Origin: Burkholderiales bacterium
GTDB lineage: Bacteria > Pseudomonadota > Gammaproteobacteria > Burkholderiales > Burkholderiaceae_D
Direction: 5' to 3'
Length of the DNA: 64,000 nt
Assembly: GCA_947451925.1 (NCBI GenBank)
Contig: CANGAW010000003.1
Span: 34,205 to 98,204 of the forward strand
This document shows positions 26,977-36,814 of the stretch, piece after piece. The notes under the pieces are model-generated. The model was not told where the DNA came from. It was given only the letters and a program-made list of their open reading frames with translations, and ran no database searches. Made by a program: the position numbers and the translations under genes. Every line of letters starts with the position of its first letter. The first letter of the stretch is position 1.

Positions 26977-27522
26977 ATGAAACTCGGAGAAATGCTCAGA
27001 ATAATTTTTACTGAACCTGCGTCACCATCGGAAGGTCAGCGGGCGAATAAAAAAACAGAAACTGATAGTCAAAAAAAACGCATGACTGCGGAAAAATTAA
27101 AAATGCAACAGCAGGCCAGTTTTTCATTTCTGTCAAAGCTGGCGTATTTTTCTAATTATTTTTTTGATGCAATAAAACCAATCAAAGAAGAAAAGCTTAA
27201 AAAAAATGAATCAAAATTTCCGACTGCCATCAACCAGGAGATTGATAAAAAACCCCAGTCCGGCAAGGAACAATTTAATGCGTATTTCAAGCAGTATCAA
27301 GAAAGTTCAATGAATGAAAACAGTGAATTTTATGATGTGAATTATTTTGCTTATTCATCTGATTGTTTAAAAGTTGCAGACGAAATTGTAAATAAGAAAA
27401 ATACAATATTAACAACCGATGACAATCCGCGGGAAAGAATAGATCAATGCGAAGCGGCCGAATTTTTACTGGCTGGGTATGAAGCGCGTTTAAGGGAAAT
27501 GAAAAATAATCCCAGTATGTAA
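26977..27522 (+). CDS. Island protein C: hypothetical, one copy of the helical module
   Basis: 181 residues, with ACAGGAG before ATG 26977. The layout is an apolar start (M-K-L-G-E-M-L-R-I-I-F), a Lys/Gln-rich linker, an aromatic segment at 51-69 (F-L-S-K-L-A-Y-F-S-N-Y-F-F-D-A-I), a second linker, and then one module (96-171). The module opens G-K-E-Q-F-N-A-Y-F, has C130-L-K-V-A-D in the middle, and closes C-E-A-A-E-F-L-L-A-G-Y-E. It looks like a minimal version of the protein encoded next. Function unknown. Confidence 0.7.
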   Translation: MKLGEMLRIIFTEPASPSEGQRANKKTETDSQKKRMTAEKLKMQQQASFSFLSKLAYFSNYFFDAIKPIKEEKLKKNESKFPTAINQEIDKKPQSGKEQFNAYFKQYQESSMNENSEFYDVNYFAYSSDCLKVADEIVNKKNTILTTDDNPRERIDQCEAAEFLLAGYEARLREMKNNPSM

Positions 27523-27557
27523 TCAATGTCTGAGTCAGATAGAAAGCGAGGAATGGT

Positions 27558-29528
27558 ATGGGCTTCGTTCGAATTATGATGGCTTTGGCAGGGTATAAAC
27601 CTTCAGAAGAAACCAAAAATACTGAGTCTGGAACAAAGCAGATTTATGTCAAAAGTGCGTCTGTAAAACCGTTAGCGACTGCGCGTAAGGCTCAATCATC
27701 GAAAGTGTCCAATAGTATTTGGGCGCATTTGGCCTACTTTTTTTCCAATCCATGGGAAGCGATTCGCCATATTTTGGCGCCGGTAGCGCCAACGCATTCG
27801 TCTGCCAAAAAGAAGCCACAAGACAAAGCCTCTTCGTTAAAAGCATCTGATAACGATAGTACTTCTTCAGTAAAAAATGATTTTCATCACAGTGGAAAAA
27901 TTGCTTTTAATGGCGTGATTTCCAGTCTGACGCAATATCCGGATGATCCAATATCGGATAATTTTTTAGACAATACAGCTTGTCAAAATTATGCGGAGAG
28001 TCTGATTCAAGAATATGAAGGTTTGGAAAATAAAGAGGAAATTCAGGAAGTAAGGATGCGCAGCTACGACGCTGCCCATCAATTTTTAAAACGTAAAGGG
28101 CTATTGCCTTCCAAAGAAATTCAAGAGCTGAAAGAAAAATTAAAACCGATTTTGGCAGAAAATGTAAAAAATTCCAGCTTATTGAATACGCCAACTATTT
28201 TGGATTTGGATTTTTCTTCAGAAGAAATTTCAGTCGAACCGTCTCCTGGTGAAAAATTATTTGGGCAATTTGTCAAAGCCCATGCCGATACATTGCCTGA
28301 AAATTTGGATTCCGGTTCTGTTTTTCTGCAAAAGGAATGTGTTGAACATGCTCAGGTTCTGAAAGATCAATTCAATACCTATGCCACGCATTTAAAGTCC
28401 ATGACTGAAAATGACACAAAACAGTTTGCAGCAGCGAAATTTTTAATCAAGTGCTCTGTGGACAATCAACGTAATGCAGAAAAAATGGCGGCGCAAAATG
28501 CTTCGCCAAAACTGCCGGCCGGTGAAAAACTATTTGCCGATTTTTTTGATCTGTATATGGCGAATAAATCTGCCGCTCTCGACAATATTTCAACATTAAA
28601 AATTCTCAAAGAAGGAAAGTTTAATGATGCCGAGTGCATCGCTTTTGCTAAAACAATGAAAGAGCTGGATATTTCAACAGGGACGCTGAGCGAAGAGCAT
28701 GAGATTTTGCGGCAAAAAAAAGAAGCAGCGAACTGGTTGCTGAACGAAATTGAGAAATTTTCTGCACCCGAAAACGCAATACTGTTTGCAGAGTTCAGCG
28801 CAAGCAGTGCTCCGCCACCGCCACCGACGCCATTTCGCTGGCATAGCGCGGTGAAACAGATCAACGCGTCAAGTGCAACTGAGCGGCAAATCATGCAATC
28901 GCTATTTGTACTAAACCCGCAAGATTTTGAAGGCGCAATGCGGCATTTCAAGCGGATGTTAGAGCAGCAGGGTGCCAGATCTGCGGTCAGTGATCCACTG
29001 CAAAAAATGCAGCAACAAGCAAATGAAGAGCAGCAGAAGGGCGCGTTGATGGATGACGCACAGGCTGCTCTTTTATGGCTTGCACGCTGGGAGGCGGCTG
29101 GAAAAGACGAGCGAAAGGGCGAGATGGAAAATCTGACGTTTGCTGATTTGCTGGATTCAAATCTGAAGCAAATCAGGCAAGCGATAGAGAAAAAAATTCT
29201 CGAACTCAAACCGAATAAAGTGCAAGAAAAAGCCTCTGCCAAAGTTCTGCAATCTGCGCCTGTTGATATCGCAGACTTAACTGAGGCAGAGCTGAGTGCG
29301 GGTCAGGCAAGCTTCAATAAATATCGCGAAAGTTTTTTCAATGCGAAAAATACTGGGCGAACTATCCGCTTTGTCGAAGGCTCAGCCTACGGCAAAGCAC
29401 CCTGTCTGGCGGTTGCGCGACACTACGCCAAAACACTGTCGTTATTGCCGCTCAAGGACAGGGTACCTGCAGATGCGCAAATTCTCGACGCTGCCCAGGC
29501 TTTACTCAAGCACTTTGAACCGAATTAA
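27558..29528 (+). CDS. Island protein D: hypothetical, about five diverged copies of a ~75-residue helical module
   Basis: The protein has 656 residues, with GAGGA before ATG 27558. It has an apolar start, a linker, and the aromatic segment at 54-70 ([16 protein letters not shown]). Modules lie near 113-180, 231-300, 322-398, 429-512 and 582-652. Most open G-x-x-x-F, have C-x-x-x-A in the middle (C142, C261, C360, C616) and close with A-A-x-x-F/L-L. A poly-proline run at 419-425 separates modules 3 and 4. It overlaps the convergent tal gene by four bases. No known family is recognised; repeats of this kind often form alpha-solenoids for protein binding. Confidence 0.75.
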   Translation: MGFVRIMMALAGYKPSEETKNTESGTKQIYVKSASVKPLATARKAQSSKVSNSIWAHLAYFFSNPWEAIRHILAPVAPTHSSAKKKPQDKASSLKASDNDSTSSVKNDFHHSGKIAFNGVISSLTQYPDDPISDNFLDNTACQNYAESLIQEYEGLENKEEIQEVRMRSYDAAHQFLKRKGLLPSKEIQELKEKLKPILAENVKNSSLLNTPTILDLDFSSEEISVEPSPGEKLFGQFVKAHADTLPENLDSGSVFLQKECVEHAQVLKDQFNTYATHLKSMTENDTKQFAAAKFLIKCSVDNQRNAEKMAAQNASPKLPAGEKLFADFFDLYMANKSAALDNISTLKILKEGKFNDAECIAFAKTMKELDISTGTLSEEHEILRQKKEAANWLLNEIEKFSAPENAILFAEFSASSAPPPPPTPFRWHSAVKQINASSATERQIMQSLFVLNPQDFEGAMRHFKRMLEQQGARSAVSDPLQKMQQQANEEQQKGALMDDAQAALLWLARWEAAGKDERKGEMENLTFADLLDSNLKQIRQAIEKKILELKPNKVQEKASAKVLQSAPVDIADLTEAELSAGQASFNKYRESFFNAKNTGRTIRFVEGSAYGKAPCLAVARHYAKTLSLLPLKDRVPADAQILDAAQALLKHFEPN

Positions 29529-30451
29529 TGGATCAGGCCTTCGAGCTTGACGATGTCTGCACAAAACAGGCGTATGCCTTCGGCCAGTTTTTCGGTTGCC
29601 ATCGCGTCTTCGTTCAACATCAGGCGAAAGTCTTTTTCGTCGAGCGAGATTTTCTTGATGTCCGCATTCTTCGCGCTTTCCGGTGACAGTTTGCGCACAA
29701 CGGGTGCATCATTTTCAGCCAGCTTTTGCAATAGCTCGGGGCTAATGGTCAGCAAATCGCAGCCAGCCAGTTCAATGATTTGTGCGGTGTTGCGAAAACT
29801 CGCACCCATGACTTCGGTCGTGTAGCCAAACTTTTTGTAGTACTCATATATGCGCTGCACGGACTGCACGCCGGGATCTTCTGCTCCTGTGTATTCGATG
29901 CCGCTTGATTTTTTATACCAATCATAAATGCGGCCGACAAAAGGTGAGATCAGCTGGGCACCAGCCTCGGCGCAGGCAATCGCCTGTGTAATTGAAAACA
30001 GCAAGGTCATGTTGCAGCGTATGCCTTCTTTTTCCAGCACTTCGGCTGCGCGTATACCTTCCCAGGTTGAGGCGATTTTGATCAAAACCCGCTGCCGTGG
30101 CACGCCTGCGGCTTCATACAGTGCAATCAGGGCCCGACCCTTGGCGATGGTGCCTTCGGTGTCGAAAGACAGACGGGCATCGGTTTCAGTCGAGACGCGA
30201 CCCGGGATCAGTTCCAGAATTTGCAAGCCAAAGGCTACCAGCAGATGGTCGATGATCTCGGTTGCCGGTTTGCCATGATGCTCGCGCACTGCTTGTGCCA
30301 GCAAAGGCTGGTACTGCGGCTTTTGTACTGCCTTCAGAATCAGCGAAGGATTGGTGGTGGCGTCTTGCGGCGCAAATTCTTTCATCGACTGAAAGTCGCC
30401 GGTGTCGGCGACGACGGTGGTGAATTGCTTTAACTGCTGCAGCTGGCTCAT
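29525..30451 (-). CDS. tal: Transaldolase
   Basis: Transfers a dihydroxyacetone unit between sugar phosphates in the non-oxidative pentose phosphate pathway. It has 308 residues. The Schiff-base lysine is K125 in [12 protein letters not shown], and D-A-T-T-N-P-S-L lies near the start. Late in the protein is V-M-G-A-S-F-R-N. It is last of the minus-strand set pgi-zwf-tal. The 60-bp gap after zwf suggests co-transcription. Confidence 0.97.
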   Translation of the reverse strand: MSQLQQLKQFTTVVADTGDFQSMKEFAPQDATTNPSLILKAVQKPQYQPLLAQAVREHHGKPATEIIDHLLVAFGLQILELIPGRVSTETDARLSFDTEGTIAKGRALIALYEAAGVPRQRVLIKIASTWEGIRAAEVLEKEGIRCNMTLLFSITQAIACAEAGAQLISPFVGRIYDWYKKSSGIEYTGAEDPGVQSVQRIYEYYKKFGYTTEVMGASFRNTAQIIELAGCDLLTISPELLQKLAENDAPVVRKLSPESAKNADIKKISLDEKDFRLMLNEDAMATEKLAEGIRLFCADIVKLEGLIH

Positions 30452-30511
30452 GATGGTCAGGTGTGTTTGTGAAGAACAGGGCTGTCATTGTACGCAATCG
30501 GCTCACTGGCT

Positions 30512-31984
30512 TCAGATTTCGGGCAAGGCTTCCTCGCGCCATTGCAGCCCGTCGCGGCCAACCAGTGCGCTGGCTGCTGCCGGTCCCCAGCTGCCGGCGG
30601 CGTAGGGTGCCGGCATGCTGCCTTCCTGTTCCCAGTAATCCAATATGGGCTCTACCCATTCCCAGGCCGCTTCCAGTTCGTCGCTGCGCATGAACAAGGT
30701 GAGCTGTCCGCGCAGGATATCAAGCAGCAGCCTCTCGTAAGCATCCATGCGCGGCATTTTGAAACTCTCGCGGAAGTCCAGCTCCAGATCAACGGGTTTC
30801 AAGCGCATGCCGTCGCCCGGTGTCTTGGCCATCAGATTCAGGTTCAGCCCTTCATCGGGCTGCAAACGAATCACTAGCGAGTTGGCCTGAAAGCTGCCGG
30901 ACTGCTGCGCGAAGATGGAATGCGGCAAAGGTTTGAAACGCACGGCAATTTCAGCCAGCTGGTCGGCCATGCGCTTGCCGGTACGCAGATAAAAGGGCAC
31001 GCCGGCCCAGCGCCAGCTGTCGATTTCGGCTTTGACCGCCACAAAGGTTTCGGTACGCGATTGCGGATTGGCATCGGCTTCATTGCGGTAGCCGGGAACG
31101 GCCTGGCCTTCGATATACCCGTTGCGATATTGTCCGCGCACGATATGCTGGCTTAACGTGGTGGGGGTAAAGCGGCGCAGTGAGCGCAGCACCTTGAGTT
31201 TTTCATCGCGCACCGCGTCTGGCGTGGCTGAGACGGGAGGCTCCATGGCGACAATGCAGAGTAATTGCAGCAGATGATTTTGCAGCATGTCGCGCAAGGC
31301 GCCGGCGCTGTCATAGAAGCCCATGCGGGTGCCAACGCCGATTTCTTCGGCAATGGTGATCTGAACATCCGAGATCCACTCACGTCGCCATAGCGGCTCA
31401 AACAATATATTGCCAAAGCGTAGCGCGAGTAAATTTTGTACCGCTTCCTTGCCCAGATAATGATCGATCCGGAAAATCTGCGACTCGATAAACACAGCAC
31501 CGACTTCGGTATTGATCTGGCGCGCGCTGGCGAGGTCACGTCCCAGTGGCTTTTCCAGTACCACACGTGAATTGGCATTGGTCAGCCCGCACAGTGCAAG
31601 GTTGTGGCAGATGCGGGCAAATAAAGCTGGCGGCGTAGCCAGATAAAAAACCCGAGTCAGCCCTGCATCGGGACGCAGGCAGGTGGCCAGTTGGCCGTAG
31701 CATCCGGCTTCGCTGACATCGAAGGCCAGGTAGTGGATGCGGGTGCAAAACGCGCGCCATTCTGCCTCGTCTAATGCATCGGCTGTGACATGGGGTTTGG
31801 ATTCTTTATCGACTGCAGCGAGAAATTGCGGTGTATCCCAGGAATGTCTGCCAACGCAGAGGATGCGCGCGCTTGCCGGCAAGTGCCGGTCATGACACAA
31901 CGCGTACAAGGCAGGCAATAACTTGCGCATCGCCAGATCGCCACTGCCGCCAAATAGCACCAGTTCAAAATCAGCGATGGCCAC
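30512..31984 (-). CDS. zwf: Glucose-6-phosphate 1-dehydrogenase
   Basis: Oxidises glucose 6-phosphate to 6-phosphogluconolactone with NADP+, feeding the Entner-Doudoroff and pentose phosphate routes. The protein has 490 residues. The nucleotide-binding G-G-S-G-D-L-A is at 12-18, and the substrate signature R-I-D-H-Y-L-G-K-E is at 172-180. GTG 31984 starts 16 bp after the pgi stop, with AAGGAG just downstream of that stop, so the genes are probably one operon. A 6-phosphogluconolactonase gene, often nearby, is not in this window. Confidence 0.96.
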   Translation of the reverse strand: MAIADFELVLFGGSGDLAMRKLLPALYALCHDRHLPASARILCVGRHSWDTPQFLAAVDKESKPHVTADALDEAEWRAFCTRIHYLAFDVSEAGCYGQLATCLRPDAGLTRVFYLATPPALFARICHNLALCGLTNANSRVVLEKPLGRDLASARQINTEVGAVFIESQIFRIDHYLGKEAVQNLLALRFGNILFEPLWRREWISDVQITIAEEIGVGTRMGFYDSAGALRDMLQNHLLQLLCIVAMEPPVSATPDAVRDEKLKVLRSLRRFTPTTLSQHIVRGQYRNGYIEGQAVPGYRNEADANPQSRTETFVAVKAEIDSWRWAGVPFYLRTGKRMADQLAEIAVRFKPLPHSIFAQQSGSFQANSLVIRLQPDEGLNLNLMAKTPGDGMRLKPVDLELDFRESFKMPRMDAYERLLLDILRGQLTLFMRSDELEAAWEWVEPILDYWEQEGSMPAPYAAGSWGPAAASALVGRDGLQWREEALPEI

Positions 31985-32000
31985 GATGGGAACACGCTCC

Positions 32001-33650
32001 TTACATTGCGTTGCGGGTGCGGGCGATCAAGCCGGCTGTCGAGCTGTCATGCAATTCGGTTTTGCCGGTATCGAGTTCAGTCAGAATGCGACCTGCCAGA
32101 ACTTTGCCCAGTTCCACACCCCACTGATCAAAGCTGTTGATATTCCACAGCACGCCTTGCACAAACACTTTGTGCTCGTACAGCGCCACTAGTGCACCAA
32201 GCGTGGCCGGCGTTAAGCTCTCCATCAGCAAGGTATTGCTGGGGCGGTTGCCGGGGAAGATACGGTGCGGCAGTAGTGCCTGGATTTTTTCTGCCGACAT
32301 GCCTTGTGCCTGCATATCGGTTGTGGCCTCAGCCTGGCTTTTGCCACGCATCAGCGCTTCGGACTGGGCAAAGCAATTTGCCAGTAATACTTTGTGCTGT
32401 TCCAGATGCGGGTGCGCAGGTTTCAGGGCAGCGATGAAATCAATCGGTATCAGATCCGAGCCCTGATGCAGCAGCTGAAAATAAGCGTGCTGACCATTAC
32501 TGCCGACACTGCCCCATATTACGGGTGCGCTGGGCGTTGTCAGTGCTTGTCCGTCGCGGCTGGTGCCTTTGCCGTTGCTTTCCATTTCCAGTTGCTGCAA
32601 GTAGGAAGGAAACAAGGCCAGATCATGATGATAAGGCGCGATCAGGTGCGAGCTGCTGCCAAAAAACTGGCGATACCAGAATCCCATTAACGCCAGCAGC
32701 ACCGGCATGTTGCGCTCCAGCGGTGCTGACTGAAAATGCGTGTCCATCGCATGCGCGCCGTCAAGAAATTCACGGAAACGTTCAATACCGATGGCCAGTG
32801 CCAGCGGCAAGCCGATGGCGGACCAGATGGAAAATCTGCCGCCTACCCAATCCCAGAAGGGGAACATATTGTCCGTATCGATGCCGAACTGCTGAACCGC
32901 TGCCGCATTGGTTGAGACCGCAACAAAATGTTTGGGCAAATCTTTTTCTTGTCCCTGCTGCAGAAACCAGCGCCGCGCCGCATGGGCGTTCAACATGGTT
33001 TCCGGCGTAGTGAATGATTTGGATGCGACGATGAAGAGTGTGCTTCGCGGGTTCAGCCCAGACAGGGTGGCATCGATATCATGGCCGTCGACGTTGGACA
33101 AAAAATGCAGGCGCAGACCATCCTGGGTAAAAGTACGCATGGCCGCGCAAGTCATGGCCGGACCGAGGTCGGAGCCGCCTATGCCGATATTGACAATATC
33201 GGTAATCACATCATTGGCAAAGCCGCGCCAGCTTCCTTTGCGCACGCGCTCGCTGAAAGTGCCAATGCGCGACAAGACAGCCTGAATGTCGCTGACAATG
33301 TCTTTTTCATCGACGTACAACTTGGCCTGGGCCGGCAATCTGAGAGCCGTGTGTAAAACAGGGCGATCTTCCGTGACATTGATACGCTCTCCGCTAAACA
33401 TGGCATCGCGTTGCTGTTCAAGATGGCAGGCTCTGGCCAGATCGGTCAGCAGTTGCAGCGTGTGCCCGGAGATATGATTTTTTGAAAAATCCAGAAACAG
33501 GCCTGCTGCCTCTACCGAGTAGTGATCAAAACGCTGATGGTCATCATCAAATAACTGACGCAACTTCCATTGCCTGGCTTCACCAGCATGTTGCAACAAC
33601 GGTGTGAATTCGGTTGGCATTGAGCTGGATGGAAGAAGGTTCTCGGGCAT
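32001..33650 (-). CDS. pgi: Glucose-6-phosphate isomerase
   Basis: Interconverts glucose 6-phosphate and fructose 6-phosphate. In ED-using bacteria it mainly recycles fructose phosphate back to zwf. About 549 residues from ATG 33650. TTG 33668 and ATG 33620 are other possible starts, and none has a clear ribosome site. Signatures include D-F-S-K-N, F-S-G-E-R-I-N-V-T-E-D-R, N-I-G-I-G-G-S-D-L-G-P, S-K-S-F-T-T-P-E-T and the late S-F-D-Q-W-G-V-E-L-G-K. It is first of the minus-strand sugar set, divergent from edd. Confidence 0.95.
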   Translation of the reverse strand: MPENLLPSSSMPTEFTPLLQHAGEARQWKLRQLFDDDHQRFDHYSVEAAGLFLDFSKNHISGHTLQLLTDLARACHLEQQRDAMFSGERINVTEDRPVLHTALRLPAQAKLYVDEKDIVSDIQAVLSRIGTFSERVRKGSWRGFANDVITDIVNIGIGGSDLGPAMTCAAMRTFTQDGLRLHFLSNVDGHDIDATLSGLNPRSTLFIVASKSFTTPETMLNAHAARRWFLQQGQEKDLPKHFVAVSTNAAAVQQFGIDTDNMFPFWDWVGGRFSIWSAIGLPLALAIGIERFREFLDGAHAMDTHFQSAPLERNMPVLLALMGFWYRQFFGSSSHLIAPYHHDLALFPSYLQQLEMESNGKGTSRDGQALTTPSAPVIWGSVGSNGQHAYFQLLHQGSDLIPIDFIAALKPAHPHLEQHKVLLANCFAQSEALMRGKSQAEATTDMQAQGMSAEKIQALLPHRIFPGNRPSNTLLMESLTPATLGALVALYEHKVFVQGVLWNINSFDQWGVELGKVLAGRILTELDTGKTELHDSSTAGLIARTRNAM

Positions 33651-34096
33651 AGCAGGGTGCGTGTTCAAGTAACGAATCGATTTGAATTTTGAAATATAAG
33701 CGAATCAGGCGTTGCGAGGTAAATTTATGCCTATGTTTTATCACAGCCCAAACACTGGCCTGTAATGAAAGTAACTGCTGCGCCTTGCTGTCTAAAACTC
33801 TGACTAGCCGCGATTATCTCAGTTTAAAAATAAAACATTGTAAAAAGAGATAAAAATGCGTTTGTTTGATTCTGCTTAAGGTAAATTTTTACGGAGTTTG
33901 ATCTCTGGCGAGTAGACTATTTTTCAGAGTCCTTTTGAAGATGAGTCGGCCTTGTTGATGGCTTTGGGATTCATGGAAAGTCACTGGGCCCCAGCCTGCG
34001 CTGGGGCTGCGGTTGTGGTGCCAGTGTCTCTCGTCAATCAACAAAAATTAAATTTTCAATCAGACACTAATCAGCATCATCGAAAGGGTCTTCGTC
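33651..34096. other. Divergent promoter region between pgi and edd
   Basis: About 440 bp without a supported gene. It must hold the divergent promoters of pgi-zwf-tal and edd-eda. An AT-rich stretch (33840-33900) looks promoter-like but gave no clear -35/-10 pair. A REP half-unit lies at 33984-34010. TGTAATGAAAGTAAC (33761-33775) slightly resembles a HexR site but is imperfect. Confidence 0.45.
33984..34010. repeat. REP half-unit
   Basis: ctgggccccagcctgcgctggggc is a single hairpin unit related to the paired units at 476-553 and 44891-44973. It lies in the edd upstream region. Confidence 0.6.
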
Positions 34097-36007
34097 ATGG
34101 CCGTTCATTCCACAGTTGCAGCCGTAACAAAACGCGTCGTCACTCGCAGCAAACCAAGTCGCAACGCTTACCTTTCTCGTCTGCACAAGGCCCAGCATCA
34201 GGGCGCGCAGCGCGCCGCACTGTCCTGTACCAATCTGGCCCACGGCTTTGCTGCCTTCGAGCCCGGCGATAAATTGAAATTGCGCGCATTGCGCGTGCCG
34301 TCGGTAGCGATTGTCTCGGCCTACAACGACATGCTGTCGGCCCATCAGCCGTTTGCCACATTTCCTGCCGTGATACGCGAAGCGGTGCGCAACGCCGGTG
34401 GTGTTGCGCAATTTGCCGGCGGTGTGCCTGCGATGTGCGACGGCATTACCCAAGGTCAGCCCGGCATGGAGCTGTCGCTGTTTTCGCGCGACACCATTGC
34501 CATGGCAACGGCGGTTGCACTCTCGCACAATATGTTTGATGCGGCGGTCTACCTCGGGGTCTGCGACAAGATCGTGCCGGGGCTGTTGATCGGTGCGCTG
34601 CATTTTGGCCATTTGCCAGCGGTGTTTATTCCTGCCGGACCGATGCAAAGCGGTCTGTCAAATCCGGAAAAGTCGCGCATCAGGCAACTCTATGCACAAG
34701 GAAAAATAGATCGCGAAGACTTGCTCGAAGCAGAATCCCAGTCTTATCACGCTGCCGGCACTTGCACTTTTTATGGTACGGCCAATAGCAATCAGTTATT
34801 AATGGAAGTCATGGGCCTGCATCTTCCGGGCGCAGCTTTTATTCATCCCGACACGCAGATGCGCGACGCTCTGACGGCAGCAGCTTCACGGCGTGCAGTT
34901 GAAATCAGCGCCTTGTCGGCCATGCCGATTCCGGTCGGTCAGGTGGTGGATGAACAATCCATCGTCAATGCCATCGTTGCGCTATTAGCCACGGGCGGCT
35001 CGACCAATCACACCATCCATCTGGTCGCCATTGCCAAAGCCGCCGGCATCGTGATCGACTGGGATGACTTTGATGCCCTCTCCACGGTCGTGCCGCTACT
35101 GGCGCGAATTTATCCTAATGGCGACGCCGATATCAATGCCTTTCATGCTGCCGGCGGTTGCGGCTTTGTATTGCGCGAATTGCTTGATGCCGGCCTGCTG
35201 CATGATGAAGTGACCACCGTCATGGGGCAGGGCTTGCATGCACATTGCGCCGAGCCCATGCTGGCCGACGATGGCACTTTGCACTGGCGTGACGCAGCTT
35301 TGCACAGCGCCAGCCTTGATATTTTGCGCACGGTGGCAGCACCCTTTTCCGTCGATGGCGGTCTGCGTCTGCTGCATGGCAATCTGGGTCGTGCAGTGAT
35401 CAAGGTTTCAGCCGTCGCCCTGCAGCACCAGACGGTATGCGCGCCTGCGCTGGTGTTCTTTTCGCAGGAAGCCTTCATGCAAGCCTTTCATGATGGACTT
35501 TTGCAGCGCGACTTTGTTGCTGTGCTGATGTTTCAGGGGCCGCGTGCCAACGGCATGCCCGAGCTGCATGCGATGACGCCGGCGCTGGGCAGTTTGCAAG
35601 ATGCCGGCTTTCAGGTCGCGCTGGTCACAGACGGCCGCATGTCCGGTGCCTCCGGCAAAGTGCCGGCGGCGATTCATGTTTCGCCTGAAGTACTCGATGG
35701 TGGTCCGCTGAGCCGGGTCCGTGACGGCGATATGATCCGGCTTGATGCCGTCATCGGTTTGCTGCAGGCCGAAGTCAATGCCACCGAATGGGACGCACGC
35801 TTGCCTGTCAGTGCTGACTTGTTCGAAAACGGCGTAAGCATGGGCAGAGAATTATTTGCCTTGTTTCGCGCCAACGTCTGTAACGCAGAGCAGGGCGCCA
35901 CGAGCTTTGCTTTGCCGCCGCTACCCACGCAGCCCGAGCCTGCATTGAACCTGCCTCACGCTGATGCAGAACCTTTCAGTGATGAAGATACCGCGACCGG
36001 AGAATAA
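34097..36007 (+). CDS. edd: Phosphogluconate dehydratase
   Basis: First dedicated enzyme of the Entner-Doudoroff pathway: 6-phosphogluconate to 2-keto-3-deoxy-6-phosphogluconate. The protein has 636 residues, slightly longer than E. coli Edd (603), mainly through a C-terminal Pro/Asp-rich tail. The Fe-S cluster cysteines lie in [12 protein letters not shown] and G-T-C-T-F-Y-G-T-A, with the later C-G-F-V-L-R-E-L segment and [13 protein letters not shown]. The stop shares one base with the eda start. Confidence 0.97.
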   Translation: MAVHSTVAAVTKRVVTRSKPSRNAYLSRLHKAQHQGAQRAALSCTNLAHGFAAFEPGDKLKLRALRVPSVAIVSAYNDMLSAHQPFATFPAVIREAVRNAGGVAQFAGGVPAMCDGITQGQPGMELSLFSRDTIAMATAVALSHNMFDAAVYLGVCDKIVPGLLIGALHFGHLPAVFIPAGPMQSGLSNPEKSRIRQLYAQGKIDREDLLEAESQSYHAAGTCTFYGTANSNQLLMEVMGLHLPGAAFIHPDTQMRDALTAAASRRAVEISALSAMPIPVGQVVDEQSIVNAIVALLATGGSTNHTIHLVAIAKAAGIVIDWDDFDALSTVVPLLARIYPNGDADINAFHAAGGCGFVLRELLDAGLLHDEVTTVMGQGLHAHCAEPMLADDGTLHWRDAALHSASLDILRTVAAPFSVDGGLRLLHGNLGRAVIKVSAVALQHQTVCAPALVFFSQEAFMQAFHDGLLQRDFVAVLMFQGPRANGMPELHAMTPALGSLQDAGFQVALVTDGRMSGASGKVPAAIHVSPEVLDGGPLSRVRDGDMIRLDAVIGLLQAEVNATEWDARLPVSADLFENGVSMGRELFALFRANVCNAEQGATSFALPPLPTQPEPALNLPHADAEPFSDEDTATGE

Positions 36008-36651
36008 TGATGAACAAAGCCGAGACCATGCAGGACATCATGCGCAGTTCACCCGTGATGCCAGTGATTGTGATCGACCAAATTGAGCAGGCTGTGCCGC
36101 TGGCCAGAGCGCTGGTCGCAGGTGGCATACGCGTGCTTGAAATTACGCTGCGCAGCGTTCATGGCTTAGCGGCCATCCGCGCCATTGCCAGCGCTGTGCC
36201 TGAGGCCATCGTCGGTGTCGGCACGCTGACCCGGCCCGAAGAGTTTTGGCAGGCGCGCGACGCCGGCGCCACATTTGGTGTATCCCCCGGTTTGAGCGCA
36301 GCGTTAATTAGCGCGGCAAAGGACAGCGGCCTGCCTTTGCTGCCCGGGGTGATGACGCCATCGGAAGTAATGGCGGCGCGCGAAGCAGGATTTTTGCAGT
36401 TAAAACTGTTCCCTGCCATTGCCGCTGGCGGCATCAACATGCTCAAGGCACTTGGTGGTCCTTTTCCGGAATTGTGCTTTTGCCCCACCGGCGGCATTAG
36501 CCAGCAAACTGCGCCAGAATTTTTGGCTTGTCCCAATGTAGCCTGTGTAGGCGGCTCGTGGCTGACGCCCAAAGCGGTAATGGATCAGGAAGATTGGGCC
36601 GGCATTACCGCACTGGCCTATGCAGCAGCAAACCTGAGCGCAGAAATCTGA
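36007..36651 (+). CDS. eda: KDPG aldolase (2-keto-3-deoxy-6-phosphogluconate aldolase)
   Basis: Splits KDPG into pyruvate and glyceraldehyde 3-phosphate. It has 214 residues. The Schiff-base lysine is K133 in F-L-Q-L-K-L-F-P-A. The supporting E45 and R49 lie in V-L-E-I-T-L-R-S. Late motif: F-C-P-T-G-G-I. The first ATG (36007) overlaps the edd stop by one base, and a second ATG follows at once, so translation is coupled to edd. Confidence 0.97.
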   Translation: MMNKAETMQDIMRSSPVMPVIVIDQIEQAVPLARALVAGGIRVLEITLRSVHGLAAIRAIASAVPEAIVGVGTLTRPEEFWQARDAGATFGVSPGLSAALISAAKDSGLPLLPGVMTPSEVMAAREAGFLQLKLFPAIAAGGINMLKALGGPFPELCFCPTGGISQQTAPEFLACPNVACVGGSWLTPKAVMDQEDWAGITALAYAAANLSAEI

Positions 36652-36699
36652 GCGCAGGTGGCTTGATGCATCGCGACGCTGATTTTGATTCAATACTGA

Positions 36700-36717
36700 T
36701 ACCTTTTCTATAAGGTA
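36700..36717. promoter_or_regulatory. Inverted repeat upstream of the LuxR-type gene
   Basis: TACCTT-ttctat-AAGGTA (36700-36717), followed by a second palindrome CCTAT-cca-ATAGG (36779-36791). Both lie in the AT-rich gap between eda and the regulator. They could be autoregulatory operators. The spacing is shorter than a classical 20-bp lux box, so this is only a candidate. Confidence 0.35.
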
Positions 36718-36814
36718 ATAAAAATAAATAATGTTCGATTAACAACAAATGTGTTTAAAGAATGCTATAGTTTTGATGCCTATCCAATAGGTTTACCAAT
36801 AAACATTGAAGCAG

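Noticed and set aside
33761..33775. HexR-like site between pgi and edd
   Set aside because: Only one half matches TGTAAT; the mirrored half is too degenerate to call.
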